Positions 35,140 to 45,958 of a stretch of 64,000 nt of DNA are shown here, piece by piece. The stretch's first letter is position 1. Each line of letters begins with the position of its first letter. A model generated the notes under the pieces. It was not told the origin of the DNA. It did no database searches and was given only the letters and a program-made list of their open reading frames with translations. The position numbers and the translations under genes are program-made. This DNA comes from Enterobacteriaceae bacterium RIT693 (GTDB lineage: Bacteria; Pseudomonadota; Gammaproteobacteria; Enterobacterales; Enterobacteriaceae), in contig WJYK01000005.1 in NCBI GenBank assembly GCA_009668225.1, positions 186,001 to 250,000 of the forward strand. The letters are read 5' to 3'.

Positions 35140-37059
35140 ATGTCATCCGATATCAAGATCAAAGTGCAAAGCTTTGGTCGTTTCCTCAGCAATATGGTAA
35201 TGCCAAATATCGGGGCGTTTATCGCCTGGGGTATTATCACGGCCTTATTTATTCCCACCGGATGGTTGCCAAACGAGACGCTGGCGAAGCTGGTAGGCCC
35301 GATGATCACTTACCTGCTGCCGCTGCTGATCGGTTTTACCGGTGGTCGCCTGATTGGCGGTGACCGCGGCGGCGTCGTCGGTGCTATCACCACCATGGGC
35401 GTTATCGTTGGTGCAGACATGCCGATGTTCCTCGGCGCAATGATTGCAGGCCCGCTGGGCGGCTGGGCGATTAAGCACTTCGACAAATGGGTCGACGGTA
35501 AAATCAAATCCGGCTTTGAAATGCTGGTGAACAACTTCTCCGCCGGTATCATCGGGATGATCCTGGCGATTCTGGCGTTCCTCGGCATCGGCCCTGCGGT
35601 TGAAGTCCTGTCCAAAGTTCTGGCGGCGGGCGTTAACTTCATGGTGGTGCACGACATGCTGCCGCTGGCGTCCATCTTCGTGGAACCGGCGAAAATCCTG
35701 TTCCTGAACAACGCCATCAACCACGGCATCTTCTCGCCGCTGGGTATTCAGCAGTCCCACGAGCTGGGCAAATCCATCTTCTTCCTGATTGAAGCGAACC
35801 CGGGTCCGGGTATGGGCGTCCTGCTGGCGTACATGTTCTTCGGTCGCGGTAATGCTAAACAGTCTGCGGGCGGCGCGGCTATCATCCACTTCCTGGGCGG
35901 TATCCACGAAATTTACTTCCCGTACGTACTGATGAACCCCCGTCTGATTCTGGCCGTTATCCTCGGCGGTATGACCGGCGTGTTCACCCTGACCGTGCTG
36001 AACGGCGGCCTGGTGTCTCCGGCTTCCCCGGGCTCTATCCTGGCGGTTCTGGCGATGACCCCGAAAGGCGCTTACTTCGCTAACATCGCGGCTATCTGTG
36101 CGGCAATGATTGTTTCCTTCGTGGTCTCCGCCATCCTGCTGAAAACCAGCAAAGTGAAAGAAGAAGACGATATCGAAGCTGCGGCTCGCCGTATGCAGGA
36201 AATGAAGGCTGAATCCAAAGGTGGCGCAGCGCCGCTGGCGGTAGGTGCTGGCCTGTCTAACGACCTGAGCCACGTGCGTAAAATCATCGTAGCCTGCGAC
36301 GCAGGTATGGGCTCCAGCGCCATGGGCGCAGGCGTGCTGCGTAAGAAAGTGAACGATGCTGGCCTGAAAAACATCTCCGTGACCAACTGCGCTATCAACA
36401 GCCTGCCGGACGACGTTGACCTGGTGATTACCCACCGCGACCTGACCGAGCGTGCGATGCGCCAGGTGCCACAGGCGCAGCATATCTCCCTGACCAACTT
36501 CCTCGACAGCAGCCTGTATGCCAACCTGGTTGAGCGTCTGATTGCCTCTCAGAACCTGAGCGACAAAGAAGTGAAGGTGATGAGCAGCCTGGAAGACAGC
36601 TTTGTCTCCAGCGAAGACGCGGTGTTCAAGCTCGGCGCGGGTAACGTGTTCCTGGGCCTGAAAGCCAGCAACAAAGAAGAAGCGATCCGCTTTGCCGGTG
36701 AGCAACTGGTGAACGGCGGCTACGTACAGCCGGAATACGTGGACGCCATGTTTGAGCGCGAAAAACTGACCCCAACCTATCTGGGCGAAGGTATTGCGGT
36801 TCCTCACGGTACCGTTGAAGCGAAAGACCGCGTACTGAAAACCGGCGTGGTGTTCTGCCAGTATCCGGAAGGCGTTCACTTCGGTGAAGAGCCGGAAGAC
36901 GTTGCCCGCCTGGTTATCGGTATTGCCGCCCGCAATAACGAGCACATCCAGGTGATCACCAGCCTGACCAACGCGCTGGATGATGAGTCGGTGATTGAGC
37001 GCCTGGCGCACACCACCAGCGTCCAGGAAGTGCTGGATCTGCTGGCCGGTAAGAAATAA
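35140..37059 (+). CDS. mtlA: Mannitol-specific PTS enzyme IICBA
   Basis: 639 residues (E. coli 637). The membrane IIC domain (about 1-345) opens [20 protein letters not shown]. The IIB domain has its phospho-Cys in [17 protein letters not shown], and the C-terminal IIA domain its phospho-His in [15 protein letters not shown]. It imports mannitol as mannitol-1-phosphate. The start at 35140 matches E. coli; the open frame upstream is ignored. First gene of mtlADR, behind the CRP cluster. Confidence 0.98.
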   Translation: MSSDIKIKVQSFGRFLSNMVMPNIGAFIAWGIITALFIPTGWLPNETLAKLVGPMITYLLPLLIGFTGGRLIGGDRGGVVGAITTMGVIVGADMPMFLGAMIAGPLGGWAIKHFDKWVDGKIKSGFEMLVNNFSAGIIGMILAILAFLGIGPAVEVLSKVLAAGVNFMVVHDMLPLASIFVEPAKILFLNNAINHGIFSPLGIQQSHELGKSIFFLIEANPGPGMGVLLAYMFFGRGNAKQSAGGAAIIHFLGGIHEIYFPYVLMNPRLILAVILGGMTGVFTLTVLNGGLVSPASPGSILAVLAMTPKGAYFANIAAICAAMIVSFVVSAILLKTSKVKEEDDIEAAARRMQEMKAESKGGAAPLAVGAGLSNDLSHVRKIIVACDAGMGSSAMGAGVLRKKVNDAGLKNISVTNCAINSLPDDVDLVITHRDLTERAMRQVPQAQHISLTNFLDSSLYANLVERLIASQNLSDKEVKVMSSLEDSFVSSEDAVFKLGAGNVFLGLKASNKEEAIRFAGEQLVNGGYVQPEYVDAMFEREKLTPTYLGEGIAVPHGTVEAKDRVLKTGVVFCQYPEGVHFGEEPEDVARLVIGIAARNNEHIQVITSLTNALDDESVIERLAHTTSVQEVLDLLAGKK

Positions 37060-37061
37060 GA

Positions 37062-37157
37062 CCCTCACCCCGACCCTCTCCCTAAAAGGGAGAGGGAGTA
37101 AAAAGGGGCGATTCTGGATGTACCCTCTCCCTCTTGGGGAGAGGGCTAGGGTGAGGG
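37062..37157. repeat. Intergenic hairpin repeat between mtlA and mtlD
   Basis: Two head-to-head copies of the CCCTCACC...CCCTCTCCC word: CCCTCACCC at 37062 pairs with GGGTGAGGG at 37149-37157, with inner CCCTCTCCC/GGGAGAGGG hairpins. It may stabilise the upstream mtlA message or lower mtlD expression (inference). Confidence 0.85.
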
Positions 37158-37219
37158 GATTCGCATACAGTATCCTTACCCCAGCCCTCACGGGTGAAAT
37201 AATCAGGAAGGTTAACGCA

Positions 37220-38368
37220 ATGAAAGCATTACATTTTGGTGCAGGTAATATCGGTCGTGGCTTTATCGGTAAACTGCTGGCAGACGCCGGTCTGCAGCTG
37301 ACTTTTGCCGACGTAAACCAGGTGGTTCTGGATGCGCTGAACGCGCGTCACAGCTACCAGGTTCACGTGGTGGGCGAGCAGCAGCAGATTGATACCGTCT
37401 CCAACGTGAATGCCGTCAGCAGCATCGGCGACGACGTGGTCGCGCTCATCTCTCAGGTAGACCTGGTCACCACCGCTGTGGGCCCGGTTGTGCTGGAACG
37501 CATCGCGCCAACGCTTGCCAAAGGCCTGGAGCTGCGTCGCGCCAACGGCAACGACACGCCGCTGAACATCATCGCCTGTGAAAATATGGTGCGCGGCACC
37601 AGCCAGCTGAAGGAGCACGTGAAAAAAGCGCTGTCCGCTGAGGCATGGGCGTGGGTTGAGCAGCACGTTGGCTTTGTCGATTCTGCGGTTGACCGCATCG
37701 TTCCGCCGTCCGAGTCCGCCACTAACGACCCGCTGGAAGTGACCGTTGAAACCTTTAGCGAGTGGATTGTGGATAAAACTCAGTTCAAAGGTGAGCTACC
37801 GAACATTCCTGGCATGGAACTTACTGATAATCTTATGGCGTTTGTCGAGCGCAAGCTCTTCACGCTGAATACCGGGCATGCTATAACCGCGTACCTCGGC
37901 CAGCTGGCCGGGCACCAGACTATCCGCGATGCCATTCTTGATGAGAAAGTGCGCGCCGTAGTGAAAGGGGCGATGGAAGAGAGCGGCGCGGTGCTGATCA
38001 AGCGCTACGGTTTTGAAGCCGATAAGCACGCGGCGTACATCAAGAAAATCCTTGGTCGTTTCGAAAACCCTTATCTGAAAGACGACGTGGAGCGCGTTGG
38101 CCGTCAGCCGCTGCGTAAACTCAGCGCCGGCGATCGCCTCGTCAAGCCGCTGCTCGGCACCCTTGAGTACGGTTTACCGCACGTGAACCTGATTAAAGGG
38201 ATTGCGGCGGCGATGCACTATCACAGCGAGCAGGACCCGCAGGCTCAGGAGCTGAAGCAACTGCTGGCGGCTAAAGGCCCACAGGCCGCACTGGCGGAAG
38301 TGTCCGGGCTGGATGCGAACAGCGAAGCCGTTGGTGAGGCGGTGAAGGCGTATAACGCCATAGCGTAA
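37220..38368 (+). CDS. mtlD: Mannitol-1-phosphate 5-dehydrogenase
   Basis: 382 residues, equal to E. coli MtlD. N-terminal NAD site [20 protein letters not shown], with [16 protein letters not shown] and a C-terminal catalytic domain containing [11 protein letters not shown]. It oxidises mannitol-1-phosphate to fructose-6-phosphate. The ATG at 37220 is preceded by GGAAGG. The 160-bp gap from mtlA is filled mostly by a hairpin repeat. Confidence 0.98.
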   Translation: MKALHFGAGNIGRGFIGKLLADAGLQLTFADVNQVVLDALNARHSYQVHVVGEQQQIDTVSNVNAVSSIGDDVVALISQVDLVTTAVGPVVLERIAPTLAKGLELRRANGNDTPLNIIACENMVRGTSQLKEHVKKALSAEAWAWVEQHVGFVDSAVDRIVPPSESATNDPLEVTVETFSEWIVDKTQFKGELPNIPGMELTDNLMAFVERKLFTLNTGHAITAYLGQLAGHQTIRDAILDEKVRAVVKGAMEESGAVLIKRYGFEADKHAAYIKKILGRFENPYLKDDVERVGRQPLRKLSAGDRLVKPLLGTLEYGLPHVNLIKGIAAAMHYHSEQDPQAQELKQLLAAKGPQAALAEVSGLDANSEAVGEAVKAYNAIA

Positions 38369-38383
38369 CCTTATGCAGGCGCG

Positions 38384-38953
38384 GTGGATGCCGCGCCTGA
38401 AACATGTCTTGTGATGCAGGCAAAAATGGAAGAAACCCAGGCCTTTGAAAACCGCGTGCTTGAGCGACTGAATGCCGGCAAAACCGTACGAAGCCTGCTG
38501 ATTGCCGCCGTCGAGCTGTTGACCGAAGCGGTAAATATCCTGGTGCTACAGGTGTTCCGCAAGGATGATTACGCGGTGAAATATGCTGTAGAGCCGCTGC
38601 TGGATGGCGACGGGCCGCTGGGCGACCTTTCGGTGCGCCTGAAGCTTATCTACGGGCTGGGCGTGCTGAACCGCGCCGAGTACGAAGATTGCGAGCTGCT
38701 GATGGCGCTGCGTGAAGAGTTAAATCACGACGGTAGCGAATACAGCTTCACCGACGATGAAATACTTGGCCCGTTTGGCGAGTTGCACTGCGTGGCGGCG
38801 CTGCCGCCAACGCCGACTTTCGTTGACGGCAGTGACCCGGCGCTGCTGGCGATGCAGCATCAGCGCTACATGCAGATAGTCCGTTCCACGATGGTGCTTT
38901 CCCTGACCGAGCTGATCTCACGGATCAGCTTAAAAAAAGCCTTCCAGAAATAG
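38384..38953 (+). CDS. mtlR: Mannitol operon repressor MtlR
   Basis: 189 residues from GTG 38384, with an alternative ATG at 38414 (MQAKMEETQ). E. coli MtlR is 195. Conserved blocks include FENRVLERLNAGKTVRSLLI, YAVEPLLDGDGPLGDLSVRL and ILGPFGELHCVAALPP. It is an all-helical corepressor without a DNA-binding domain that limits mtl expression. It starts 15 bp after mtlD. Confidence 0.95.
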   Translation: MDAAPETCLVMQAKMEETQAFENRVLERLNAGKTVRSLLIAAVELLTEAVNILVLQVFRKDDYAVKYAVEPLLDGDGPLGDLSVRLKLIYGLGVLNRAEYEDCELLMALREELNHDGSEYSFTDDEILGPFGELHCVAALPPTPTFVDGSDPALLAMQHQRYMQIVRSTMVLSLTELISRISLKKAFQK

Positions 38954-39025
38954 CCGCTTTTCGCCCTGTCCCTCAGGATCGTGTATCCTTGCCAGCAAGC
39001 CATCTTTATTCACGGTAAGTCAAAA

Positions 39026-39388
39026 ATGAAAGAAATCGAAAAAACAGAAATTAAACGCCTTAGCGACCGTCTGGACGCTATCCGCCACGAAATGCCAGAA
39101 CTGCACCTGATTAATGAGGCGGAAAAGTACGCCGAGCTGGAAAAAGAGAAGCAGAAACTGGAAATTGAAATTGCCCGTTTGCAGGCCGTTCGCAACCAGA
39201 AGCTGAGCAAAGAAGCGCAGAAGCTGATGTCCCTGCCGTATCAGCGTGCGATTACCAAGAAAGAGCAGGCCGATATGGGCAAGCTCAAGAAGAGCGTCCG
39301 TGGCCTGGTGATTGTTCATCCTATGACCGCGCTGGGCCGCGAGATGGAACTCACCGAAATGACCGGTTTCTCCCGCACGGAATTCTGA
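39026..39388 (+). CDS. yibL: YibL family ribosome-associated protein
   Basis: 120 residues, equal to E. coli YibL. N-terminal coiled coil ([36 protein letters not shown]) and a basic C-terminal part [20 protein letters not shown]. It follows mtlR as in E. coli. It is reported to associate with ribosomes; its role is not settled. Confidence 0.95.
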   Translation: MKEIEKTEIKRLSDRLDAIRHEMPELHLINEAEKYAELEKEKQKLEIEIARLQAVRNQKLSKEAQKLMSLPYQRAITKKEQADMGKLKKSVRGLVIVHPMTALGREMELTEMTGFSRTEF

Positions 39389-39607
39389 CAGCCCTCTCTT
39401 TTCGGTGAAATAAACCGATAAAACCCGCCTCACCAGCCTCTTAAATCTCCATCCGGCTCTATAGTTAAGGGCCGGGTGACGATTCTTTTCGCCCGCATAG
39501 TGCCTGGGTTATGACTGGAATATCACCCATCACCTCATAATTTAATTGCATGGACCGCCGACTTCATTCGCTGAGATTTGTTTATCTTTCTTGATGTGAG
39601 AGAAAAC

Positions 39608-42600
39608 ATGAAAATAAAAGTCTTTACTCTGGTCCCTGTCTGTCTTGCTGGTTTCAGCGGCTCGCTGCCGTTAGCCGCCAGCGCAGCCTGTTCATCCACT
39701 TCTCCCGTAAGCGGCACCTCTGTCACCTGTAGCGGGGTGACGACGCCCGGCGTGGTAGCCGCGGCCGGCAGTAACAATGTCACTATTAATATCGATTCAA
39801 CGGCATCCGGCAGCTTTTCTCAGCCCGGTACGTCGACACCTTTTTCCGTAGACACCTCCAGTTCCATCACGAATAACGGCTCGTTGAGCTTATCTGGTGA
39901 CGGAAGCGGCGTCGCTAACCGTGGCGCGGTGCTTATTGGCACTGCCAGCGGCAATACGCTGACTAACGGCTCATCGGGCAAGCTGAGTACCACCGGCGCC
40001 TACAACGACGGCATGGCGGCCAACGGTAACAACAATACCCTGATCAACAACGGCACGATCGCCACCAGCGGCAATAATGCCTACGGGATGACCGCCGCCT
40101 GGGGACAAAGTAACCCGGGCGCGTCGGGAAATACGCTGACCAACACCGGAACGGTAACAACGTCGGGTAACAACGCCAGAGCGATTTCATTACTGGGGGG
40201 GAGCGGCACGGTTAATAACAGCGGCAAGCTGACCACCACGGGCAGAGATGCGCCGACGGTTTATATGCAGGGGAATAACGCCACGCTGAATAACAGTGGC
40301 TTAATTCAGTCTACCGGGACGGCGACGTCGAGCGGCAGCGTTGATGGGGTGGTGTCGAATACCCTTGGGAGCAGCTTTACTGCCACCATCAATAACCTGG
40401 CTGGCGGGCAAATTATCAGTAATAACGGCATCGGGATCCGCTCCACCAACGGCAAGACGGCTATCACTAATGCCGGATTGATTAAGGGGGGAGGCGGCAT
40501 CGCCATTCAGGGCGGCAACGGCGATGTAGCCCTGACGCTCCAGACCGGCTCGCAAATTATCGGCCTCGCTGACGGCGGACGGGGCAATAGCGCCGTTACG
40601 TTAGAGGGAACGGGTACGGCGTCTAACGCTTTTACTCACTTCAGGACGCTAACCATGAAGGGCAGCGACTGGACCTGGGCCGGCACCGGTGCGTTCACCA
40701 CCGCCTTGGTGCAAAGCGGAACGCTTGATCTCACCGGCACGCTAGGCACCAGCACCGGTTCGGTGACGGCTTCGGTAAGCAGCGGCGCGACGCTTCAGGC
40801 GAATTCAACCAACCTGCCGCTGTCGGTGAACAACAGCGGATGGGTTCGCTTCCTGCAAAACAGTGATGGCGACTATTCGGGGGTTATCACAGGGAGTGGC
40901 GCCGTTGAGAAAAGCGGTAGCGGCGCGCTACGGGTTACGGGGGTCAATAGCTACAGCGGCGGGACGACGCTTACCGGTGGGATGCTTCAGGCTGCCGCAG
41001 ATAGCGCACTTGGGGCGGCTGCGGGCGGGCTTATTTTTAATGGCGGTACGCTTCAGTTCGGCAGCGCTTTTGACCTTGCGCCATCCCGTGCGGTGTCGAT
41101 AACGGCCAATAACGGGACCATTGATACCCAGGGTTTCACCTCAACTATCGGGCAGGGGATAACCGGTGCGGGGGGGTTAACCAAACTGGGCAGCGGTACG
41201 CTGGTACTTAATGGTGCCAACAGCTATGCAGGCGTCACAGGGGTAAATGCCGGTACGCTAGTGGTCGGGGAGAGTACCCACGCTTCAGCGGCTATTGCTG
41301 GCGGCGCGATGGTCGCTTCCGGTGCCGTGCTCGGGGGGTACGGCTCGGTAACGGGTGACGTCACAAATAGCGGAACCCTCGGGGTGGCCAATGCGCTGCC
41401 GTATCTTTCTGCTGGCCCTGTGGGTAACTTCAACATCAATGGCAATCTAACCAACTCGGGGCTGATGCAGCTCGGCGGCAACGGTGTAGGCAATACCTTG
41501 ACCGTTGCAGGCAACTACAGCGGTCAGAACGCCACGATTGCGCTGAACTCTGTACTGGCGGGTGACGGTGCGGCGTCGGACAGGTTAATCCTCAACGGTG
41601 GCAGCGCAACGGGCAGCAGCACGCTGGCCGTGACCAACAGCGGAGGCGGTGGGGCGCAAACGTATGCAGACGGGATCCAGGTTGTGCAAGCCATCAACGG
41701 CGCGACCAGCTCGGCGAATACCTTTCGTCTGTCCGGCGGCACCCTTAGCGCCGGGGCTTATTCATACTATCTGGCGAAGGGCGGAGTGTCGGACGGCAGC
41801 AATAACAGCTGGTATCTGCGTAATACCGTTGTCGTCCAGCCTGTCGTGCCGGTTCCACCGAATGAAGGGACGCCAACGCCTCCGGAAAGCGTGACTCCGA
41901 TTACGCCGGCGGAAGGGACGCCAGACTCCATCGTCGAGGCAAGCAAGGGCGGTCAGGTTTCGGGCGGCAGCGAGACGATAAATGTTTACCGGCCAGAGGT
42001 GGCACTTTACGCAGAAGCGCCTGCGGTTGCCCGCCAGCTTAATCTCCAGCAGATCGACACTTTCCACGACCGCCAGGGCGAGCAGAGCCTGCTCACCGGC
42101 GATAGCAAAGCCCCGGCATTCTGGGCCAGAAGCTGGGGAAGTCACGCGGATATTCACCAGCGCGGTGATGTTAATCCTTCCTTCAACGGCACGCTGTGGG
42201 GGCTGCAGCTGGGGCAGGATTTGTATACCGCTACGCAGGACGACGGTGCGACCCACCACGTTGGCGTGCTGTTCGGTTTCTCCAGAGCCACCGGTGATGT
42301 CGACGGGTTTGCACTGGCAAAGCAAGGGATGCGGGTTGGGAAATTACAGCTTAATAACTACAACTATGGGGCGTACTGGACCCGGGTTGCGTCTTCCGGC
42401 TGGTATACGGACACGGTATTAATGGGCAGCGCGCTGCGGCTGAGTACGAATTCGGTGAACGGCGTGGGCGCGTCCTCCAGCGGCAATGCGATTACCGGCT
42501 CCATTGAAACGGGGCTTCCTGTCAGCTTAAGCGAAGGGCTAACTCTGGAACCCCAGGCGCAGCTGGTCTGGCAGAGAACCTCGCTGGACTCGCTGAATGA

Positions 42601-42937
42601 CGGGGTTTCCGACGTTCGCTGGAATAACGGCAATACCCTACAGGGGCGAGTCGGTGCGCGTTTGCAATGGGCGTTCGAGGCAAACGGTGTTAACTGGAAG
42701 CCTTATTTGCGTGCCAACGTTCTGCGGTCATTCGGGCAGGATGATGAAACGGCTTTCGATGGCAGTACCACCGTAGCGAACAGCATCGGACAAACTGCCG
42801 GGCAGGTGGGGGCGGGTCTGGTGGCGCAGGTTAGCCAGAGCGGTAGCCTGTATGCCACGACAGGCTACCTGACTAATCTTGGCGGTGAGCATCAGCGCGT
42901 GGTCACCGGCAATGTCGGCGTGCGCTGGACCTGGTAA
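39608..42937 (+). CDS. Type Va autotransporter with pertactin-like passenger
   Basis: 1109 residues. Signal peptide KVFTLVPVCLAGFSGSLPLA then ASA|ACSS. The passenger (about 27-800) is a beta-helix rich in short Asn/Gly/Ser repeats (NTLTNTGTVTTSGNNA). It has autotransporter-associated repeats SGALRVTGVNSYSGGTTLTG and GSGTLVLNGANSYAGV. A linker has Pro-Thr repeats (PPNEGTPTPPESVTPITPAE), followed by a C-terminal beta-barrel (about 830-1109) ending GNVGVRWTW. It displays or secretes the passenger at the cell surface; likely an adhesin. The start at 39608 is chosen for the signal peptide. Monocistronic. Confidence 0.92.
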   Translation: MKIKVFTLVPVCLAGFSGSLPLAASAACSSTSPVSGTSVTCSGVTTPGVVAAAGSNNVTINIDSTASGSFSQPGTSTPFSVDTSSSITNNGSLSLSGDGSGVANRGAVLIGTASGNTLTNGSSGKLSTTGAYNDGMAANGNNNTLINNGTIATSGNNAYGMTAAWGQSNPGASGNTLTNTGTVTTSGNNARAISLLGGSGTVNNSGKLTTTGRDAPTVYMQGNNATLNNSGLIQSTGTATSSGSVDGVVSNTLGSSFTATINNLAGGQIISNNGIGIRSTNGKTAITNAGLIKGGGGIAIQGGNGDVALTLQTGSQIIGLADGGRGNSAVTLEGTGTASNAFTHFRTLTMKGSDWTWAGTGAFTTALVQSGTLDLTGTLGTSTGSVTASVSSGATLQANSTNLPLSVNNSGWVRFLQNSDGDYSGVITGSGAVEKSGSGALRVTGVNSYSGGTTLTGGMLQAAADSALGAAAGGLIFNGGTLQFGSAFDLAPSRAVSITANNGTIDTQGFTSTIGQGITGAGGLTKLGSGTLVLNGANSYAGVTGVNAGTLVVGESTHASAAIAGGAMVASGAVLGGYGSVTGDVTNSGTLGVANALPYLSAGPVGNFNINGNLTNSGLMQLGGNGVGNTLTVAGNYSGQNATIALNSVLAGDGAASDRLILNGGSATGSSTLAVTNSGGGGAQTYADGIQVVQAINGATSSANTFRLSGGTLSAGAYSYYLAKGGVSDGSNNSWYLRNTVVVQPVVPVPPNEGTPTPPESVTPITPAEGTPDSIVEASKGGQVSGGSETINVYRPEVALYAEAPAVARQLNLQQIDTFHDRQGEQSLLTGDSKAPAFWARSWGSHADIHQRGDVNPSFNGTLWGLQLGQDLYTATQDDGATHHVGVLFGFSRATGDVDGFALAKQGMRVGKLQLNNYNYGAYWTRVASSGWYTDTVLMGSALRLSTNSVNGVGASSSGNAITGSIETGLPVSLSEGLTLEPQAQLVWQRTSLDSLNDGVSDVRWNNGNTLQGRVGARLQWAFEANGVNWKPYLRANVLRSFGQDDETAFDGSTTVANSIGQTAGQVGAGLVAQVSQSGSLYATTGYLTNLGGEHQRVVTGNVGVRWTW

Positions 42938-43120
42938 TCGCCGTGTGGCTCCGGGTCTTTGTCTGGAGCCACATCCCTTTATTTAACGGTTATTTTGCAT
43001 TCAATTTTTTTGAATGAGATAAGCGAATTGTTCCGCTAACAAACAAAGCTGTGCGGCGCTATTCTTATCTCATTGAAGGCAATCAGCCTTCTGGCTAAAC
43101 AAAATGCAAAGGTAACCATC

Positions 43121-43366
43121 ATGAAAAGCATCAAATATTTTGCCGTATTTATGACTCTTGCCGCTTCCTTCTCCGGGTTCGCCGCTGAAACTCAGCACGT
43201 TACCAGCCAGACAATGGGCACGGTATCGGTGAGCGGCGCATCGAACCTGGACAGCCTGCAGCACCAGTTGCAGCAAAAAGCCGAGCAGGCCGGGGCAAAA
43301 TCCATCCGCATCATCTCTGCCGGTGGCGATAACAAAATGTACGGCGTGGCTGAAATTTACAACTAA
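43121..43366 (+). CDS. YhcN/BhsA-family periplasmic stress protein (DUF1471)
   Basis: 81 residues. Signal peptide KYFAVFMTLAASFSGFAA ends near residue 22. The mature part, MGTVSVSGASNLDSLQHQLQ then KAEQAGAKSIRIISAGGDNK and YGVAEIYN, is the DUF1471 fold shared by BhsA, McbA and YhcN. These small periplasmic proteins are linked to stress and biofilm. The exact orthologue is unclear. Confidence 0.88.
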   Translation: MKSIKYFAVFMTLAASFSGFAAETQHVTSQTMGTVSVSGASNLDSLQHQLQQKAEQAGAKSIRIISAGGDNKMYGVAEIYN

Positions 43367-43409
43367 GCGCTGAATCACGCAGTATGGGCCGCCCCGAGCG
43401 GCCCGTGTC

Positions 43410-43934
43410 TTATCTGAATTCTCGCGCCAGCAGGCCAAAAATCCAGTCATCCTGCCAGCGTTCATTCAGCCAGTAGTTTTCCCGCAGCGTACCTTCCTGC
43501 TGAAACCCCACTTTCTCCAGCACGTTCTTTGACGGAATATTGCCGGCGGTGACCGTGGCCACAAGCTTGCGGATGCCGGCCTCAGCAAAAGCAAAGTCAC
43601 AAACCTCCAGTAGCGATTCGTAGCCGTAGCCCTGACCGTGAAACGACGGGTCGAGTAAAAAGCCCACTTCAGCTATGTCGTCCTCGCGCAGGATAAAACC
43701 GGTGACGCCAATCGGCACGCCGGTTTTCAGATGCCGCATCACCATACAGAGCCAGTGCCTGCTGCCCGGCTGCCACTCGGGGAGGCGGGCGTCAAAGGTG
43801 CGGCGAATCTCTTCTTCCGGGCGGTTTTCGTCGACGTAGCGCATCACCTCCGGCTGCTGCTGCAGGTAGCGAAAGAGCGGCCAGTCGGCTTCGGCAAGCT
43901 GGCTGAGTGACAGGCGAGGGGTGTGAAGTTGCAT
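43410..43934 (-). CDS. GNAT-family N-acetyltransferase (RimJ/RimL-like)
   Basis: 174 residues. It opens MQLHTPRLSLSQLAEADWPL; the acetyl-CoA site is LDPSFHGQGYGYESLLEV and the next conserved block LVATVTAGNIPSKNVLEKVG. This is the RimJ/RimL subgroup that acetylates protein N-termini or small molecules. Substrate unknown. Another GNAT of the same subgroup lies at 57720. Confidence 0.88.
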   Translation of the reverse strand: MQLHTPRLSLSQLAEADWPLFRYLQQQPEVMRYVDENRPEEEIRRTFDARLPEWQPGSRHWLCMVMRHLKTGVPIGVTGFILREDDIAEVGFLLDPSFHGQGYGYESLLEVCDFAFAEAGIRKLVATVTAGNIPSKNVLEKVGFQQEGTLRENYWLNERWQDDWIFGLLAREFR

Positions 43935-44017
43935 AGTGCGTTGACTCGTCTTTACCGGGAATGCTCTTTGATAGCAGTAAATAAAAAGCGGCGCCAGTTT
44001 GTGGCACCGCTTATGTG

Positions 44018-44191
44018 TTAATCCCAGCGCGATAAGTCATCCCGTGTTAGCCCCATATCCCTGAGTTGTTCCGGACTGAGTTCGCGCAGGGCGCGTAAAG
44101 CCTGACGACGCTGGTGGCTACGACGAAAATACTGGTAAAGCATGACCAGGCCATAAAACGGTCTGCGGTGGTGGTTCTCTTCAAAGCCCAT
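44018..44191 (-). CDS. yjiS: DUF1127 small protein, YjiS-like
   Basis: 57 residues: MGFEENHHRRPFYGLVMLYQ then arginine-rich helix and LRELSPEQLRDMGLTREDLS, the DUF1127 signature. A strong RBS (AGGAGTGATGCC) precedes the ATG at 44191. It is divergent from the YjiR-like regulator, the same pairing as yjiS/yjiR in E. coli. In other bacteria DUF1127 proteins bind RNA or affect phosphate and carbon metabolism. Confidence 0.88.
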   Translation of the reverse strand: MGFEENHHRRPFYGLVMLYQYFRRSHQRRQALRALRELSPEQLRDMGLTRDDLSRWD

Positions 44192-44366
44192 GGCATCACT
44201 CCTCGCGGTTTTGTGGGGTTATCATGCGGCGAGCGGGCAAAAGCAGACAGATTCAAAAATCACTTTTCTTTAACATACAGAAGGGCTAAAACATGAGCTG
44301 AATGGCATTTATTGCGCCATTCTGTATTGGTTTTTCCTTCTGTATGGTTTCCGGTGAGGATACAGC

Positions 44367-45776
44367 ATGACGCGTTACCAACATCTCGCCACGCTGCTGG
44401 CCGAGCGTATTGAGCAAGGACTTTATCAAAGCGGTGAACGTCTGCCCTCGGTTCGCAGCCTGAGCAGTGAGCACGGCGTCAGCATCAGTACCGTGCAGCA
44501 GGCTTATCACGTGCTTGAAGATCGGCAGCTGATCTCCCCCCAGCCCCGCTCCGGCTACTTTGTTGCGCCGCGTAAAGCGGTTCCTCCCGTTCCGCGCTTA
44601 ACGCGTCCGGCACAGCGACCGGTCGAAGTGACGCAATGGGATGCCGTGCTGGAACTGGTTAACTCCCGGCAGGACGGCGAAGTGATCGCTTTTGGCAGCG
44701 GCTCGCCGGATCTTACCCAGTCGACAATAAAACCGCTTTGGCGGGAGATGGGGCGGCTCGCACAGTACCAGGAGCCTGAACTGCTGGGCTACGACGGCAT
44801 GTTCGGCGTGAAAGCGCTGCGCGAGCAAATTGCCCGCCTGATGCTGGACAGCAACTGCGTGGTGAATGCCGACGACATTGTGGTGACGAACGGCTGCCAT
44901 GAAGCCCTGTCGATTGCGATTCGCGCGGTATGTGAGCCGGGGGACATTGTGGCGGTCGAGTCACCGTCTTTTCACGGCACCATGCAAATGTTGCGCGGGT
45001 ACGGCGTTAAAGTTGTTGAAATTCCTACCGATTCTGTCACCGGCATGAGCCTTGAGGCGTTGGAGCTGGCGTTAGAGCAGTGGCCGATAAAAGCCGTCAT
45101 TCTGGTGGCCAACTGCAATAATCCTCTGGGGTTCATCATGCCGGATGCGCGCAAGAAAGCGGTAATGAGCCTTGCCCAGCGCTTTGATATCGCCATCATC
45201 GAAGATGATGTTTATGGCGAGCTGGCCTATGAATACCCGCGCCCGATGACGATCAAATCCCTGGATGTTGATGGCCGTGTTCTGCTGTGCAGCTCGTTTT
45301 CAAAAACGCTGGCGCCGGGGCTGCGAGTGGGTTGGATAGTGCCTGGGCGCTACCTCGACCGGACGCTGCACTCCAAATACATCGGCACAGGCAGCAGCGC
45401 CACCTTCACCCAGCAGGCGGTGGCGGCGTTTATTCGCAATGGACACTATCACCGCCATCTCAGACGCATGCGTCAGCACTACCAGCGCAACCTGGACGTC
45501 TTTACCTGTCGCGTGAGGCAATATTTCCCCTGTGGTATTTGCGTAAGCCGGCCTCAAGGGGGCTTCCTGATGTGGATAGAACTCCCGGAAGAGGTCGATG
45601 CCGTGCGGCTTAGCAGCGCATTGAAGGAGGCCAAAATCCATATTGCGATCGGCTCGTTGTTTTCGGCTTCTGGTAAATACCGTAATTGCCTGCGGCTGAA
45701 CTATTCTTTGCCGTGCAACGCCGTCACCGAGGCAGCCCTGAAAAGGCTGGGTGAAATTGTCGAATGTGAGATTTGA
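44367..45776 (+). CDS. yjiR: MocR-type (GntR/aminotransferase fusion) regulator YjiR
   Basis: 469 residues, matching E. coli YjiR (about 470) in many blocks such as TRYQHLATLLAERIEQGLYQ and VSISTVQQAYHVLEDRQLIS. N-terminal GntR winged HTH (1-70), then a fold-type I aminotransferase domain with the PLP lysine in SSFSKTLAPGLRVGWIVPG. MocR proteins sense PLP or amino compounds and regulate vitamin B6 or amino acid genes. The target of this one is unknown; the divergent yjiS is a candidate. Confidence 0.92.
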   Translation: MTRYQHLATLLAERIEQGLYQSGERLPSVRSLSSEHGVSISTVQQAYHVLEDRQLISPQPRSGYFVAPRKAVPPVPRLTRPAQRPVEVTQWDAVLELVNSRQDGEVIAFGSGSPDLTQSTIKPLWREMGRLAQYQEPELLGYDGMFGVKALREQIARLMLDSNCVVNADDIVVTNGCHEALSIAIRAVCEPGDIVAVESPSFHGTMQMLRGYGVKVVEIPTDSVTGMSLEALELALEQWPIKAVILVANCNNPLGFIMPDARKKAVMSLAQRFDIAIIEDDVYGELAYEYPRPMTIKSLDVDGRVLLCSSFSKTLAPGLRVGWIVPGRYLDRTLHSKYIGTGSSATFTQQAVAAFIRNGHYHRHLRRMRQHYQRNLDVFTCRVRQYFPCGICVSRPQGGFLMWIELPEEVDAVRLSSALKEAKIHIAIGSLFSASGKYRNCLRLNYSLPCNAVTEAALKRLGEIVECEI

Positions 45777-45958
45777 AAATGCCCGACTAAATCGTTCCTT
45801 TTATCGCCATTGATTCTTATTTAGCTGTTTTACACTCGGCTGTAATGGCGAAGTTTGGTCCTGGCATCAATAACCATAAAAAATAGCCGCCTGGGGCGGA
45901 AAAATGCAGTTTTTTCTGCGTTCGGCAGCGCGATGCCGGACATCGACAAAGGACTATC

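Noticed and set aside
35245-37191. A 648-codon open frame on the minus strand across mtlA
   Set aside because: It is antisense to a certain gene; the sequence is histidine- and glutamine-rich junk typical of mirrored codons, with no RBS.
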